DNA from: CAKSXP01 sp964539115
GTDB lineage: Bacteria; Bacillota; Clostridia; Oscillospirales; Oscillospiraceae
Length of the DNA: 16,866 nt
Assembly: GCA_964539115.1 (NCBI GenBank)
Contig: CAZIHY010000050.1
Coordinates: 1-16,866 of the forward strand
Reading direction: 5' to 3'
Part shown: piece by piece, positions 7,707 to 14,548 of the stretch
Numbering within the stretch: position 1 is the first letter of the stretch
How the letters are laid out: every line of letters starts with the position of its first letter
Notes under the pieces: generated by a model
What the model saw: the letters and a program-made list of their open reading frames with translations, nothing else
Told to the model about the DNA's origin: nothing
Databases searched by the model: none
Translations under genes and position numbers: made by a program

Positions 7707-7737
7707 TTGCTTTATTTCAGTGATGTGTTATTATACT
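7707..7737 (+). promoter_or_regulatory. Possible promoter of the ABC transporter operon
   Basis: TTGCTT (7707-7712) and TATACT (7732-7737), spaced 19 bases, slightly long. A small inverted repeat TTTCGT/ACGAAA (7672-7689) lies just upstream and could be an operator. Confidence 0.4.
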
Positions 7738-7748
7738 AGCGCGAGTGA

Positions 7749-7774
7749 AAAGAGAGGAATGCCACCCTCTCTTT
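7749..7774 (+). promoter_or_regulatory. 5' leader hairpin of the binding-protein mRNA
   Basis: Perfect 9-bp stem AAAGAGAGG/CCTCTCTTT with an 8-base loop, starting about 12 bases after the predicted -10 box, so close to the 5' end of the transcript. Such hairpins can stabilise abundant mRNAs; no known riboswitch shape is seen. Confidence 0.4.
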
Positions 7775-7808
7775 CCTATATAACAGATTTGGAAAGGACA
7801 AAAACGAA

Positions 7809-8735
7809 ATGAAAATCATGAATAAGATCATTGCGCTTCTGCTTGCGCTCGTAATGTGCCTTGCCCTGTGCGCCTGCGGCGGCTCCAATGACGAGCCCTC
7901 CTCCCCCACCGACGTTGCGGACACCCCCGCGACCGACACCCCCGCAGACGAGCCCGAAGAGGATCCCGCTTCCGGTTCCGACATCACCCCTGAGGCTGAG
8001 GGCCCCGCAACCGATACCGACGTTGCTGAGAGCGACCTGGCTTATGTCATCAGCAAGGGCAAGCTCGTCGTCGGAATAACCGACTTTGAGCCCATGGACT
8101 ACAAGGATGAGAACGGCGAGTGGATCGGCTTCGATGCAGACATGGCCAAGGCCTTTGCGGAGAGTCTCGGCATCGAGGTCGAGTTCGTCGAGATCAACTG
8201 GGACAACAAGGTCCTCGAGCTCAACGGCAAGACCATAGACTGCGTCTGGAACGGCATGACCCTCACCGACGAGGTCACCAGCGCCATGGAGTGCTCCAAT
8301 GCATACTGCAACAACGCCCAGGTCGTCATCGTCCCTGCCGATAAGTCTGATGATTACCAGACCGTCGAGAGCTGCGCCGACCTCGTTTTCGCGGTCGAGG
8401 CGGGCTCCGCCGGTGAAGCGGAGATCACCGCTCTCGGCTATCAGGCGACCCCCGTCCTCACCCAGGCCGACGCGCTGATGGAAGTCGCCGCCGGCACCTC
8501 TGACGCCGCAGTCATCGACTCGCTGATGGCAGCCGCCATGGTGGGCGAGGGCACAGGCTATGCCCAGCTGACCTACACCGTCGGCCTCAACAGCGAGGAG
8601 TACGGCGTCGGCTTCCGCAAGGGCAGCGACCTTGCCGAGAAGCTCAACGAGTTCTTCGCCGCCGCATACGCTGATGGCAGCCTTATCGCCTGCGCGGAGA
8701 CCTACGGAGTTCAGGCGGCTATCATCGCCCAGTAA
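7809..8735 (+). CDS. Amino-acid ABC transporter substrate-binding lipoprotein (SBP_bac_3 family)
   Basis: 308 residues. A lipoprotein signal ends in L-C-A-C with the lipidated cysteine at 23. Residues 24-75 form an acidic, P/T/D-rich flexible tether with repeated DTPA-like units. The binding domain (about 78-300) is of the polar amino acid type: GKLVVGITDFEPMDY opens lobe 1, GFDADMAKAFAESLG is the family helix, and GVGFRKGSDL begins the closing segment. It should capture a small substrate outside the membrane and deliver it to the permease encoded next. Odd point: the arginine that normally holds the ligand carboxylate (ITxxR in HisJ-like proteins) is replaced here; the equivalent stretch reads TLTDEV with V156. 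The substrate therefore cannot be named. AAAGGA lies about ten bases before the ATG. Confidence 0.92.
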   Translation: MKIMNKIIALLLALVMCLALCACGGSNDEPSSPTDVADTPATDTPADEPEEDPASGSDITPEAEGPATDTDVAESDLAYVISKGKLVVGITDFEPMDYKDENGEWIGFDADMAKAFAESLGIEVEFVEINWDNKVLELNGKTIDCVWNGMTLTDEVTSAMECSNAYCNNAQVVIVPADKSDDYQTVESCADLVFAVEAGSAGEAEITALGYQATPVLTQADALMEVAAGTSDAAVIDSLMAAAMVGEGTGYAQLTYTVGLNSEEYGVGFRKGSDLAEKLNEFFAAAYADGSLIACAETYGVQAAIIAQ

Positions 8736-8761
8736 CACGGGTTTTGTATATGCTTACTAAT

Positions 8762-8794
8762 CAAAAGCAGAGGGCACCCTGCCCCCTGCTTTTG
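8762..8794 (+). terminator. Stem-loop between binding-protein and permease genes
   Basis: CAAAAGCAG pairs with CTGCTTTTG, then one mismatch and GGGC/GCCC around a 5-base loop. It lacks a clean T run, so it is probably a partial terminator or an mRNA 3'-end stabiliser giving more binding protein than membrane subunits. Confidence 0.6.
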
Positions 8795-8842
8795 GTCGGT
8801 TTTGGACTTCTGCAAAATACATAAATAAGGCGGAAAAATCCT

Positions 8843-9613
8843 ATGGAAACCTTCCTCGAACAAGCTCCGATAGTAATAAATTCCCTCAACGTCGGCTTTG
8901 TACAGACGCTGAAGCTTTTTATTGTAACGCTCATCGGCGCGCTGCCGCTGGGCCTGGTGATCTCCTTCGGCTCGATGAGCTCATGGGCGCCGTTTGCCCG
9001 GCTGGGCCGCCGGGTCGAGCTGCGCCGTGGTGACAAGACCGGGCTTACACGCTTCTGTCTCTGGTTCCGGCCGATCTCGCTGATCGTCAAGGTCATCGTC
9101 TGGATGTTCCGCGGAACGCCGCTGATGCTCCAGCTTCTGATAATCTACTATTTCCCCGGCCTCGTCCTTGGCAACAACTGGTGGGGCAGCGGAGAGACCG
9201 GTCGCTTCATAGCGAGCGCCGTTGCGTTTATAATCAATTACGCCTGTTATTTTTCCGAGATCTACCGCGGCGGTATACAGGGTGTGCCTAAGGGCCAGCA
9301 GGAGGCCGGACAGGTCCTCGGTATGACCAAGCGGCAGATATTCTTCAAGGTGACGCTTCTGCAGATGATAAAGCGCATCGTACCGCCGATGGGAAACGAG
9401 TTCATAACCCTCGTCAAGGACACCTCGCTTGCGCGTATCATCGCCCTGCAGGAGATAATCTGGGCCGGACAGGCGTTCCTCAAGGGCTCTCAGGGTATCT
9501 CCGGCGCAGTGTGGCCCCTGTTCTTTACGGGCGTGTATTATCTTATCTTCACCGGCGTTCTTACCCTGCTGCTCGGCTGGGTCGAGAAAAAGCTGGACTA
9601 TTTCAGAGCGTAA
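8843..9613 (+). CDS. Amino-acid ABC transporter permease (HisM/GlnP type)
   Basis: 256 residues, an integral membrane subunit of a polar amino acid importer. It has the family's MFRGTPLMLQLLIIYY segment (88-103) and the cytoplasmic EAA loop that docks on the ATPase (about 151-174, EAGQVLGMTKRQIFFKV). Membrane segments are expected near 18-42, 78-108, 123-140, 180-205 and 225-247. Between the first two is an unusually long, basic cytoplasmic stretch (about 44-76), roughly 20-25 residues longer than I would expect for this family. The start follows an AAGGCGG ribosome site. It lies about 110 bases after the binding protein gene, beyond a stem-loop, and 12 bases before the ATPase gene, with which it is clearly co-transcribed. 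Confidence 0.93.
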   Translation: METFLEQAPIVINSLNVGFVQTLKLFIVTLIGALPLGLVISFGSMSSWAPFARLGRRVELRRGDKTGLTRFCLWFRPISLIVKVIVWMFRGTPLMLQLLIIYYFPGLVLGNNWWGSGETGRFIASAVAFIINYACYFSEIYRGGIQGVPKGQQEAGQVLGMTKRQIFFKVTLLQMIKRIVPPMGNEFITLVKDTSLARIIALQEIIWAGQAFLKGSQGISGAVWPLFFTGVYYLIFTGVLTLLLGWVEKKLDYFRA

Positions 9614-9625
9614 GGAGGTTTTGAT

Positions 9626-10417
9626 ATGTCAGTTCTTGAAGTACGCAATCTGCAAAAATCCTTCGATAAGCTCGAAGTGCTCAAAAACATTGACTTCTCG
9701 CTCGAAAAGGGCGAGGCGATCTCCATCATCGGTTCCTCCGGAAGCGGCAAAACGACGCTTCTGCGCTGTCTGAACTTCCTTGAAAAGCCAAACGGCGGGC
9801 AGATACTCGTAAACGGAAATGTGATTTTCGACGCGCAGGATTCCTCCGCCAATTCGGACGCGGAGATACGCAGAAAGCGTCTGCATTTCGGCCTGGTTTT
9901 CCAGAGTTTCAACCTTTTTCCGCAGTATACGGCGCTGAAAAACGTGAAGCTCGCATCTGAGCTTCTGGCAAAGGAGCGCCCGGACTACAAGCAGAACCGC
10001 CGGGAGATCCTTGCGGAGATCGACGCCAAGGCAAACGGCCTGCTCGAGCAGATGGGGCTCTCCGACCGTGCGGGATATTACCCCCACCAGCTCTCCGGCG
10101 GACAGCAGCAGCGTGTTGCGATCGCCCGAGCGCTGGCTCTTGAACCGGATATCCTCTGCTTCGACGAGCCAACGAGCGCGCTCGATCCCGAGCTGACGGG
10201 CGAGGTCCTCCGCGTCATCAAGGGCCTTGCGGACAAGCACACGACCATGATAATCGTAACTCACGAAATGTCCTTTGCTCGGGATGTCGCCGACAAGGTC
10301 ATCTTCATGGACAGCGGCGTCATCGTTGAATCCGGCCCCGCGCGCGAGGTGATCGACAATCCGCGGGAGGAGCGCACGCGCCAGTTTCTCTCCCGCTTCG
10401 GCAGCAGCAGCGAATAA
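9626..10417 (+). CDS. Amino-acid ABC transporter ATP-binding protein (GlnQ/HisP type)
   Basis: 263 residues. All ATPase motifs are present: Walker A GSSGSGKTT (36-44), Q loop at Q93 in VFQSFNLFPQ, signature LSGGQ (156-160), Walker B ILCFDEPTSALDPE (D180, E181) and switch histidine H213 in VTHEMSF. It powers the importer formed with the upstream permease and lipoprotein. Two short insertions are visible compared with typical GlnQ proteins: one near 70-86 before the Q loop and one near 112-140 in the helical domain. Its TAAGGAGG ribosome site overlaps the permease stop codon, so the two genes are translationally close. It is the last gene of the main operon; a terminator-like hairpin at 10486-10516 follows. 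Confidence 0.96.
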   Translation: MSVLEVRNLQKSFDKLEVLKNIDFSLEKGEAISIIGSSGSGKTTLLRCLNFLEKPNGGQILVNGNVIFDAQDSSANSDAEIRRKRLHFGLVFQSFNLFPQYTALKNVKLASELLAKERPDYKQNRREILAEIDAKANGLLEQMGLSDRAGYYPHQLSGGQQQRVAIARALALEPDILCFDEPTSALDPELTGEVLRVIKGLADKHTTMIIVTHEMSFARDVADKVIFMDSGVIVESGPAREVIDNPREERTRQFLSRFGSSSE

Positions 10418-10458
10418 GATTTTGCAACGTCAGATTGACCAAATCTGGTCGAAGCGTA

Positions 10459-10487
10459 TTGCTTTAGGTCGAAATACATAATATAAT
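10459..10487 (+). promoter_or_regulatory. Strong promoter of the second binding-protein gene
   Basis: TTGCTT (10459-10464), 17 bases, perfect TATAAT (10482-10487). Two GGTCGAA direct repeats (10447-10453, 10467-10473), 20 bp apart, straddle the -35 box and look like an operator. A short inverted repeat CAGATT/AATCTG lies just upstream. Confidence 0.7.
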
Positions 10488-10518
10488 TGCGGAGCGGATA
10501 TGTTCCGCAATTTATTTT
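10486..10518 (+). terminator. Hairpin with T-run overlapping the promoter
   Basis: ATTGCGGA (10486-10493) pairs with TCCGCAAT (10504-10511), followed by TTATTTTT. The left arm overlaps the -10 box, so only transcripts reading through from the upstream ABC operon contain the complete hairpin; RNA started at the local promoter would lack the left arm. It can thus end the first operon without stopping the second gene. Confidence 0.55.
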
Positions 10519-10535
10519 TGAAAAGGAGCCGCCGA

Positions 10536-11354
10536 ATGAAAAATCGCATTTTACCCCGCCTGACGGCTCTGCTTCTGGCCGTTTGCCTGATACTTTCACT
10601 CGCCGCCTGCGGCAAGCCGGACGCCGTCGGCTATGAGGTTATAGATACTCTGAAAAAGACCGGTTTTGTCATCGCCTTCCGCGAGGGAGACAAGCTCAGC
10701 GAGTATGTCCCTGCAGCGCTGAAGGTGCTCGCGGCACAGGGCACGGTCGCGGCTCTGGCTGTCAGGTGGTTCGGAAGCGACGATACGGCGATAACCGGGG
10801 ACGCCGAGGCTCTGGACGCCTTTGAGGGCATTCCGGAGCGCGACTTCATCCTTGGCTTCTCGCCAAGCGCCGCGCCGATGGCCTACGAGGAAAACGGCGA
10901 ATACAAGGGCTTCGATATCGACCTTGCCCGTGCGGTCTGCGAACTGCTCGGCTGGAATCTGAAGCTTCAGCCGGTAGACGTTTCCAGGCTCTCCAGCGAG
11001 CTGCTCAGCGGCAATGTGGACTCCGTCTGGGGCGGGCTTTACGAGGGCGCGAGCGCGGACGGAGTCGTCGTCACGCAAGTATATATGAAAGTGAACTTTG
11101 TGCTTGTCGCCCGCGCGGCCGATGGTTTCCGAAGCTGGCGCTCGCTGAAGGGCAAGTTCCTTTCAATGGGTGCGTTGGAGATCTATTCCCAGGTGCTTGA
11201 GGAAAATCCCAAGCTGGCAGAAAGGCTCGGCGGCGTGAGCCGGCTGGCCTCCGGCACGGCCGGCTGCTTCACGGAGCTTGAAAACCGCGCCTGCGACGTG
11301 ATACTCGTTGACAGCGCGGCTGCGCAGTATTATATGTCAAGGACGGGGTATTAA
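10536..11354 (+). CDS. Substrate-binding lipoprotein with circularly permuted SBP_bac_3 order
   Basis: 272 residues. The signal peptide ends in the lipobox LAAC (C25). After it, residues 33-80 look like the last part of a normal polar amino acid binding protein: FVIAFREGDKLSEYV then VLAAQGTVAALAVRWFG, the family's usual C-terminal end. A linker (81-101) follows, then what is normally the N-terminal lobe (FILGFSPSAAPMAYEENGEY, GFDIDLARAVCELLG), and the chain stops at VILVDSAAAQYYMSRTGY, just where the relocated segment would usually come. All parts of the fold are present once, in rotated order. The start at 10536 has AAAAGGAG upstream; an earlier in-frame ATG has none. Like the first lipoprotein it lacks the ligand-carboxylate arginine. 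It lies behind the ABC operon and may be an alternative receptor or sensor for it. Confidence 0.85.
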   Translation: MKNRILPRLTALLLAVCLILSLAACGKPDAVGYEVIDTLKKTGFVIAFREGDKLSEYVPAALKVLAAQGTVAALAVRWFGSDDTAITGDAEALDAFEGIPERDFILGFSPSAAPMAYEENGEYKGFDIDLARAVCELLGWNLKLQPVDVSRLSSELLSGNVDSVWGGLYEGASADGVVVTQVYMKVNFVLVARAADGFRSWRSLKGKFLSMGALEIYSQVLEENPKLAERLGGVSRLASGTAGCFTELENRACDVILVDSAAAQYYMSRTGY

Positions 11355-11372
11355 ACCAACGGCAAAAACAAA

Positions 11373-11399
11373 AAACCACGGACAATATGTCCGTGGTTT
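11373..11399. terminator. Bidirectional terminator between convergent genes
   Basis: Perfect 12-bp stem AAACCACGGACA/TGTCCGTGGTTT with a 3-base loop, flanked by A and T runs. It serves the plus-strand lipoprotein gene and the minus-strand hydrogenase gene. Confidence 0.9.
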
Positions 11400-11419
11400 A
11401 TAATTTTAAACGGAAAGTC

Positions 11420-12865
11420 TCACAGCTCCTCGTTCTCGTCGGCGGTTTTGACCGCGTCCTCGATCGCCATGCCGGAGGCGTTTGCAAAACGGTCCACAAG
11501 TATGCGGTTTTTCTCCGCGTGGGTGAGGCAGCCCGCTCCGCCGACACAGCCGCCGATGCAGGCCATACCCTCAATGAAGTTTGCGATCGGTTTTTCCTTC
11601 GTTGCCATCTTCATTGTCCGCAGGCACTCCTCGATGCCGTTGCAGGAGATAGGCTTGTACACAAAATCGTTGTTGCCGTGCTCCTTCAGGCCCTCGGCGA
11701 CCGCCTCGGCCAGTCCGCCGCAGCGCGCGAACCGCCGGCCAAAGGAGGAGGCGTGGTCGAGCTCAGTTTCGCCGAGCTCGGTTATATCTATCTCCCTTGC
11801 GTCAAACAGAGCCTGAAGCTCCTCGAAGGTTATGACACAGTCGACATAGGGCTTTATGCTGTCGAGCTGGGCCGCGCGCTTTTTTGCGGTGCAGGGGCCG
11901 ACAAAGATGACCTTGGCCTCGGGGTGGCGCCCCTTTATAAACTTGGAGATGACCGCCATAGGCGAAAGGCTTGTCGAGATATGATCCGCCCACTGCGGGA
12001 AGCGCTTTCTGACGATGTCTACAAAGGCCGGGCAGCAGGAGGAGCTGAGATAACCCTTCTCGACCAGCTCGCGCGATTCGTGGTCGGCGACGAAATCGGC
12101 GCCGAGCGCGGCCTCGAGCACCTTGTAGAAGCCCAGCTCGTGCAGGCCGGTTACCACCTGGCCGAGCTTTGCATATGTAAACTGGCTCGATATAGCGGGC
12201 GCAACAACGGCATAAACGTTGTATCCCTCGCCGGCAGCGGAACCCTTGAGCATCTTTATCGCGTCGAGGATATAGCTCTTGTCAGATATCGCACCGAAGG
12301 GGCACTGGTATACGCATGCGCCGCATGAGACGCACTGTTCGTCGTTTATCTGCGCCGCTCCGGTAGGCCCGGCGGAGATCGCGTTCATCTTGCAGGCGCG
12401 CTCGCAGGGGCGGACGCGGTTGATGATAGCGCCGTAAGGGCAGACCTTGGCGCACAGGCCGCAGTTTATGCACTTGGATTTGTCGATATGCGATTTCTGG
12501 TGCTCGTCGCTCGTTATCGCGCCGCGCGGGCAGACGTCCTCACAGCGGTGCGCGATGCAGCCGCGGCACAGCTCGGTGACCTCATAGCCGCTTGCTGGGC
12601 ACTCGTCGCAGGCAATGTCCAGAACCTCTATCACGTTCGGGTTGGACTTGTCGCCGCCCATGGCGATTTTTATGCGCTCGGATATAACTGCCCGCTCCTT
12701 GTAGATGCAGCAGCGCATCGTCGGCTCGGGCCCGGGCATGATCATCTTCGGTATGTCAATTATTTTTTCCTGGAGGTTACCCTCAAACTCGGCGCGGGCG
12801 ACCTCGCGCAGGACCTTATATTTAAGATGCTGAACTTTTGTGTCGAATTTTCTTACTTTTGCCAT
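11420..12865 (-). CDS. Monomeric [FeFe] hydrogenase, group B type
   Basis: 481 residues. The C-terminal half has the three H-cluster motifs in the group B form: SSCCPAFV (C277, C278), VGPCTAKK (C325) and EGMACIGGCVGGAG (C436, C440), instead of the TSCCPxW and ECxxCxxGC seen in classical enzymes. Upstream are ferredoxin-like cysteine sets: CRGCIAHRCEDVCP (C100-C112), CINCGLCAKVCP (C132-C142) and CVSCGACVYQCP (C178-C188), with further cysteines at 86, 89, 154 and 158, enough for at least three [4Fe-4S] clusters. It should exchange electrons with ferredoxin and protons/H2 in the cytoplasm, or act as a redox/H2 sensor; the physiological role of group B enzymes is not settled. No HydE/F/G maturation genes are in the window. 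GGGGGG precedes the ATG. It is monocistronic. Confidence 0.93.
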   Translation of the reverse strand: MAKVRKFDTKVQHLKYKVLREVARAEFEGNLQEKIIDIPKMIMPGPEPTMRCCIYKERAVISERIKIAMGGDKSNPNVIEVLDIACDECPASGYEVTELCRGCIAHRCEDVCPRGAITSDEHQKSHIDKSKCINCGLCAKVCPYGAIINRVRPCERACKMNAISAGPTGAAQINDEQCVSCGACVYQCPFGAISDKSYILDAIKMLKGSAAGEGYNVYAVVAPAISSQFTYAKLGQVVTGLHELGFYKVLEAALGADFVADHESRELVEKGYLSSSCCPAFVDIVRKRFPQWADHISTSLSPMAVISKFIKGRHPEAKVIFVGPCTAKKRAAQLDSIKPYVDCVITFEELQALFDAREIDITELGETELDHASSFGRRFARCGGLAEAVAEGLKEHGNNDFVYKPISCNGIEECLRTMKMATKEKPIANFIEGMACIGGCVGGAGCLTHAEKNRILVDRFANASGMAIEDAVKTADENEEL

Positions 12866-12890
12866 AAGTAACCCCCCTGTTACACGGCTA

Positions 12891-12919
12891 AGTATATCAT
12901 TCCGTAAATTATTTGTCTA
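12891..12919 (-). promoter_or_regulatory. Promoter of the hydrogenase gene
   Basis: Minus-strand TAGACA (12914-12919), 17 bases, TATACT (12891-12896), about 25 bases before the start codon. Confidence 0.65.
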
Positions 12920-12949
12920 CGTCATTTATTTGCATAATCATTCCGTAAA
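12896..12949. promoter_or_regulatory. Two ATCATTCCGTAAA direct repeats in the hydrogenase promoter
   Basis: Identical 13-bp copies at 12896-12908 and 12937-12949, 41 bp apart (about four helical turns). One lies inside the promoter spacer and the other upstream of the -35 box, the usual arrangement for a looping or cooperative repressor. Between here and 13076 there is also an inverted repeat GTCGAT/ATCGAC (12984-13007); no gene is convincing in this interval. Confidence 0.5.
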
Positions 12950-13076
12950 CAGCACAAATGTTACAGATGTTTGATGATTTTAGGTCGATGGAGCATGCAT
13001 AATCGACAAATAAGGGGGACTGATTTATGCTCCTGTACGTTCGGCTGTTTTTGTTTTGCAGCGTCCTTCCCGCCGC

Positions 13077-14414
13077 CTATTCACGCGCTGACTTTTTCCA
13101 TGGTCCTGTGAGGCAAAAGCCAATGGACAGCGGTGCTGAGCAGGACCAGCCGACGGGCCACGCGCACCATATACCCGTCGACCCGAGCGATGTTTTCGAA
13201 AGCAGTATCGAAAGCGTCACGCGGAGTATCAGGTCCGCAAAGGTCGCAACCATAAATTTGTTCATCATGCCCGCGCCGCGCAGAACGCCGTCCGCGACAA
13301 GCTTGGCGGAGATCACAAAATAGAACGGTGAAAGTATCCGCAGAAAGATCAGCCCTGTCTGCATCGCCTCCGCCGTCGGTTCGTCCATGAACAGGCTCAG
13401 CACGATCCGGCCGGCGAAAAAGTAGATCAGAAACAGCGGCAGGCTGAGCAGCCATACCATCTTTACGCCGGCGGTGAAACCGCTTTTGACCCGGCCCGGC
13501 TTGCCGGCTCCGATGTTCTGGGCCGTATAGTTTGAAATGCCGTTGGCGAGCGTTGTGAACGAGGTTATCACGAGGTTGTTGAGCTTGACCGCCGCCGAAT
13601 ATCCCGCCATAACGCCGGTGCCGAAGCCGTTGATCACGCCCTGGATGATGATATTGCCGACGGATATAAAGCTCTGCTGGAGTATGCTGGGCACCGCGAT
13701 AACCGTTATCCGTTTCAGAATGGGCAGAGAAAACAGCACGGTTTTTTCCTCAGTCCTGATCTTTTTCAGACGGAAGAAAACGACTGTGACCGCCAAGACA
13801 CAGCTGACGCCCTGGCAGAGAAAGGTCGCCCATGCGACGCCTGCCACGCCCATATCAAAGGCCGTTACAAAGAGAATGTCCACAGCGATGTTGGACAGCG
13901 AGGAGGCCGCGAGAAAGATAAACGGGGTCCGGGAATCTCCCAGAGCCGAGAAAACGCCGGTCGAGATGTTATAGAAAAAGACGAACGGCAGGCCCCATAC
14001 ATATATGTCCAGATACAGAGCGGAGTCGGCGAAAGCCTCCTCCGGCGTATTGATGAGGTGAAGAAGGCTGTCGCAGCAGAAAATTCCCACAGCCATCAGG
14101 ACCGCGCACAGGACCGCGCTGGCAATGCAGGCGGTGGATACCGCGGTTTTCATTGTTCCGTAATCCTTGGCGCCGAAGAACTGCGACACGATGACGGAGC
14201 AGCCGATATTGCATCCAAAGGCAAAAGCTATAAATATAAGCGTTATCTCATAGCTGTTCCCGACAGCGGCAAGCGCTGTCTCGCCGATGAACTTGCCGGC
14301 AACAAGGCTGTCTGCGATATTATAAAGCTGTTGGAAGATAATGCTGCCAAACAGCGGAAGACAGAACCGCCAAAGGACGGATCCGGGCTTTCCGACTGTC
14401 AGATCTCTGTTCAC
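13077..14414 (-). CDS. MATE-family multidrug/Na+ efflux transporter
   Basis: 445 residues, about 12 membrane segments in two halves. The N-terminus LWRFCLPLFGSIIFQQLYNIADSLVAGKFIG is the classic first MATE segment, and the repeat in the second half (PSILQQSFISVGNIIIQGVINGFG) is the matching seventh. The family exports cationic drugs, dyes or metabolites in exchange for Na+ or H+ across the cytoplasmic membrane. The length is normal. The start is a GTG at 14414 with a GGGGGG ribosome site about eight bases upstream; no better ATG is near. It is divergent from a LysR regulator whose promoter overlaps its own, so the regulator probably controls it. The substrate is not predictable. Confidence 0.93.
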   Translation of the reverse strand: MNRDLTVGKPGSVLWRFCLPLFGSIIFQQLYNIADSLVAGKFIGETALAAVGNSYEITLIFIAFAFGCNIGCSVIVSQFFGAKDYGTMKTAVSTACIASAVLCAVLMAVGIFCCDSLLHLINTPEEAFADSALYLDIYVWGLPFVFFYNISTGVFSALGDSRTPFIFLAASSLSNIAVDILFVTAFDMGVAGVAWATFLCQGVSCVLAVTVVFFRLKKIRTEEKTVLFSLPILKRITVIAVPSILQQSFISVGNIIIQGVINGFGTGVMAGYSAAVKLNNLVITSFTTLANGISNYTAQNIGAGKPGRVKSGFTAGVKMVWLLSLPLFLIYFFAGRIVLSLFMDEPTAEAMQTGLIFLRILSPFYFVISAKLVADGVLRGAGMMNKFMVATFADLILRVTLSILLSKTSLGSTGIWCAWPVGWSCSAPLSIGFCLTGPWKKSARE

Positions 14415-14452
14415 GGATAATTCCCCCCCACTTAGAGTTACGAGCAGTTTTA

Positions 14453-14481
14453 TTGACTTGCTTTTACCTGTCTATTATAAT
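14453..14481 (+). promoter_or_regulatory. LysR promoter, overlapping the divergent MATE promoter
   Basis: TTGACT (14453-14458), 17 bases, TATAAT (14476-14481) on the plus strand. On the minus strand another TATAAT (14474-14479) shares almost the same bases and can serve the MATE gene with a weak TTTTCA -35 box. The two promoters exclude each other. Confidence 0.65.
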
Positions 14482-14548
14482 TGAAACCGAGGTATGTTGA
14501 AAATGTAATTTATTAGTTTTGAATATGTCAATTTGATATGGAGAGACA

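Noticed and set aside
7776..8738. A 320-codon minus-strand frame across the first binding-protein gene
   Set aside because: It mirrors a well-supported lipoprotein gene and its product has no family features.
11387..12328. A 313-codon plus-strand frame across the hydrogenase gene
   Set aside because: It is antisense to an unmistakable [FeFe] hydrogenase with all motifs in place.
13027..13323. A 98-codon plus-strand frame with GGGGG upstream and a signal-like N-terminus
   Set aside because: Most of it is antisense to the end of the MATE gene, and the part beyond residue 17 has no independent character. The ribosome-site match is not enough.
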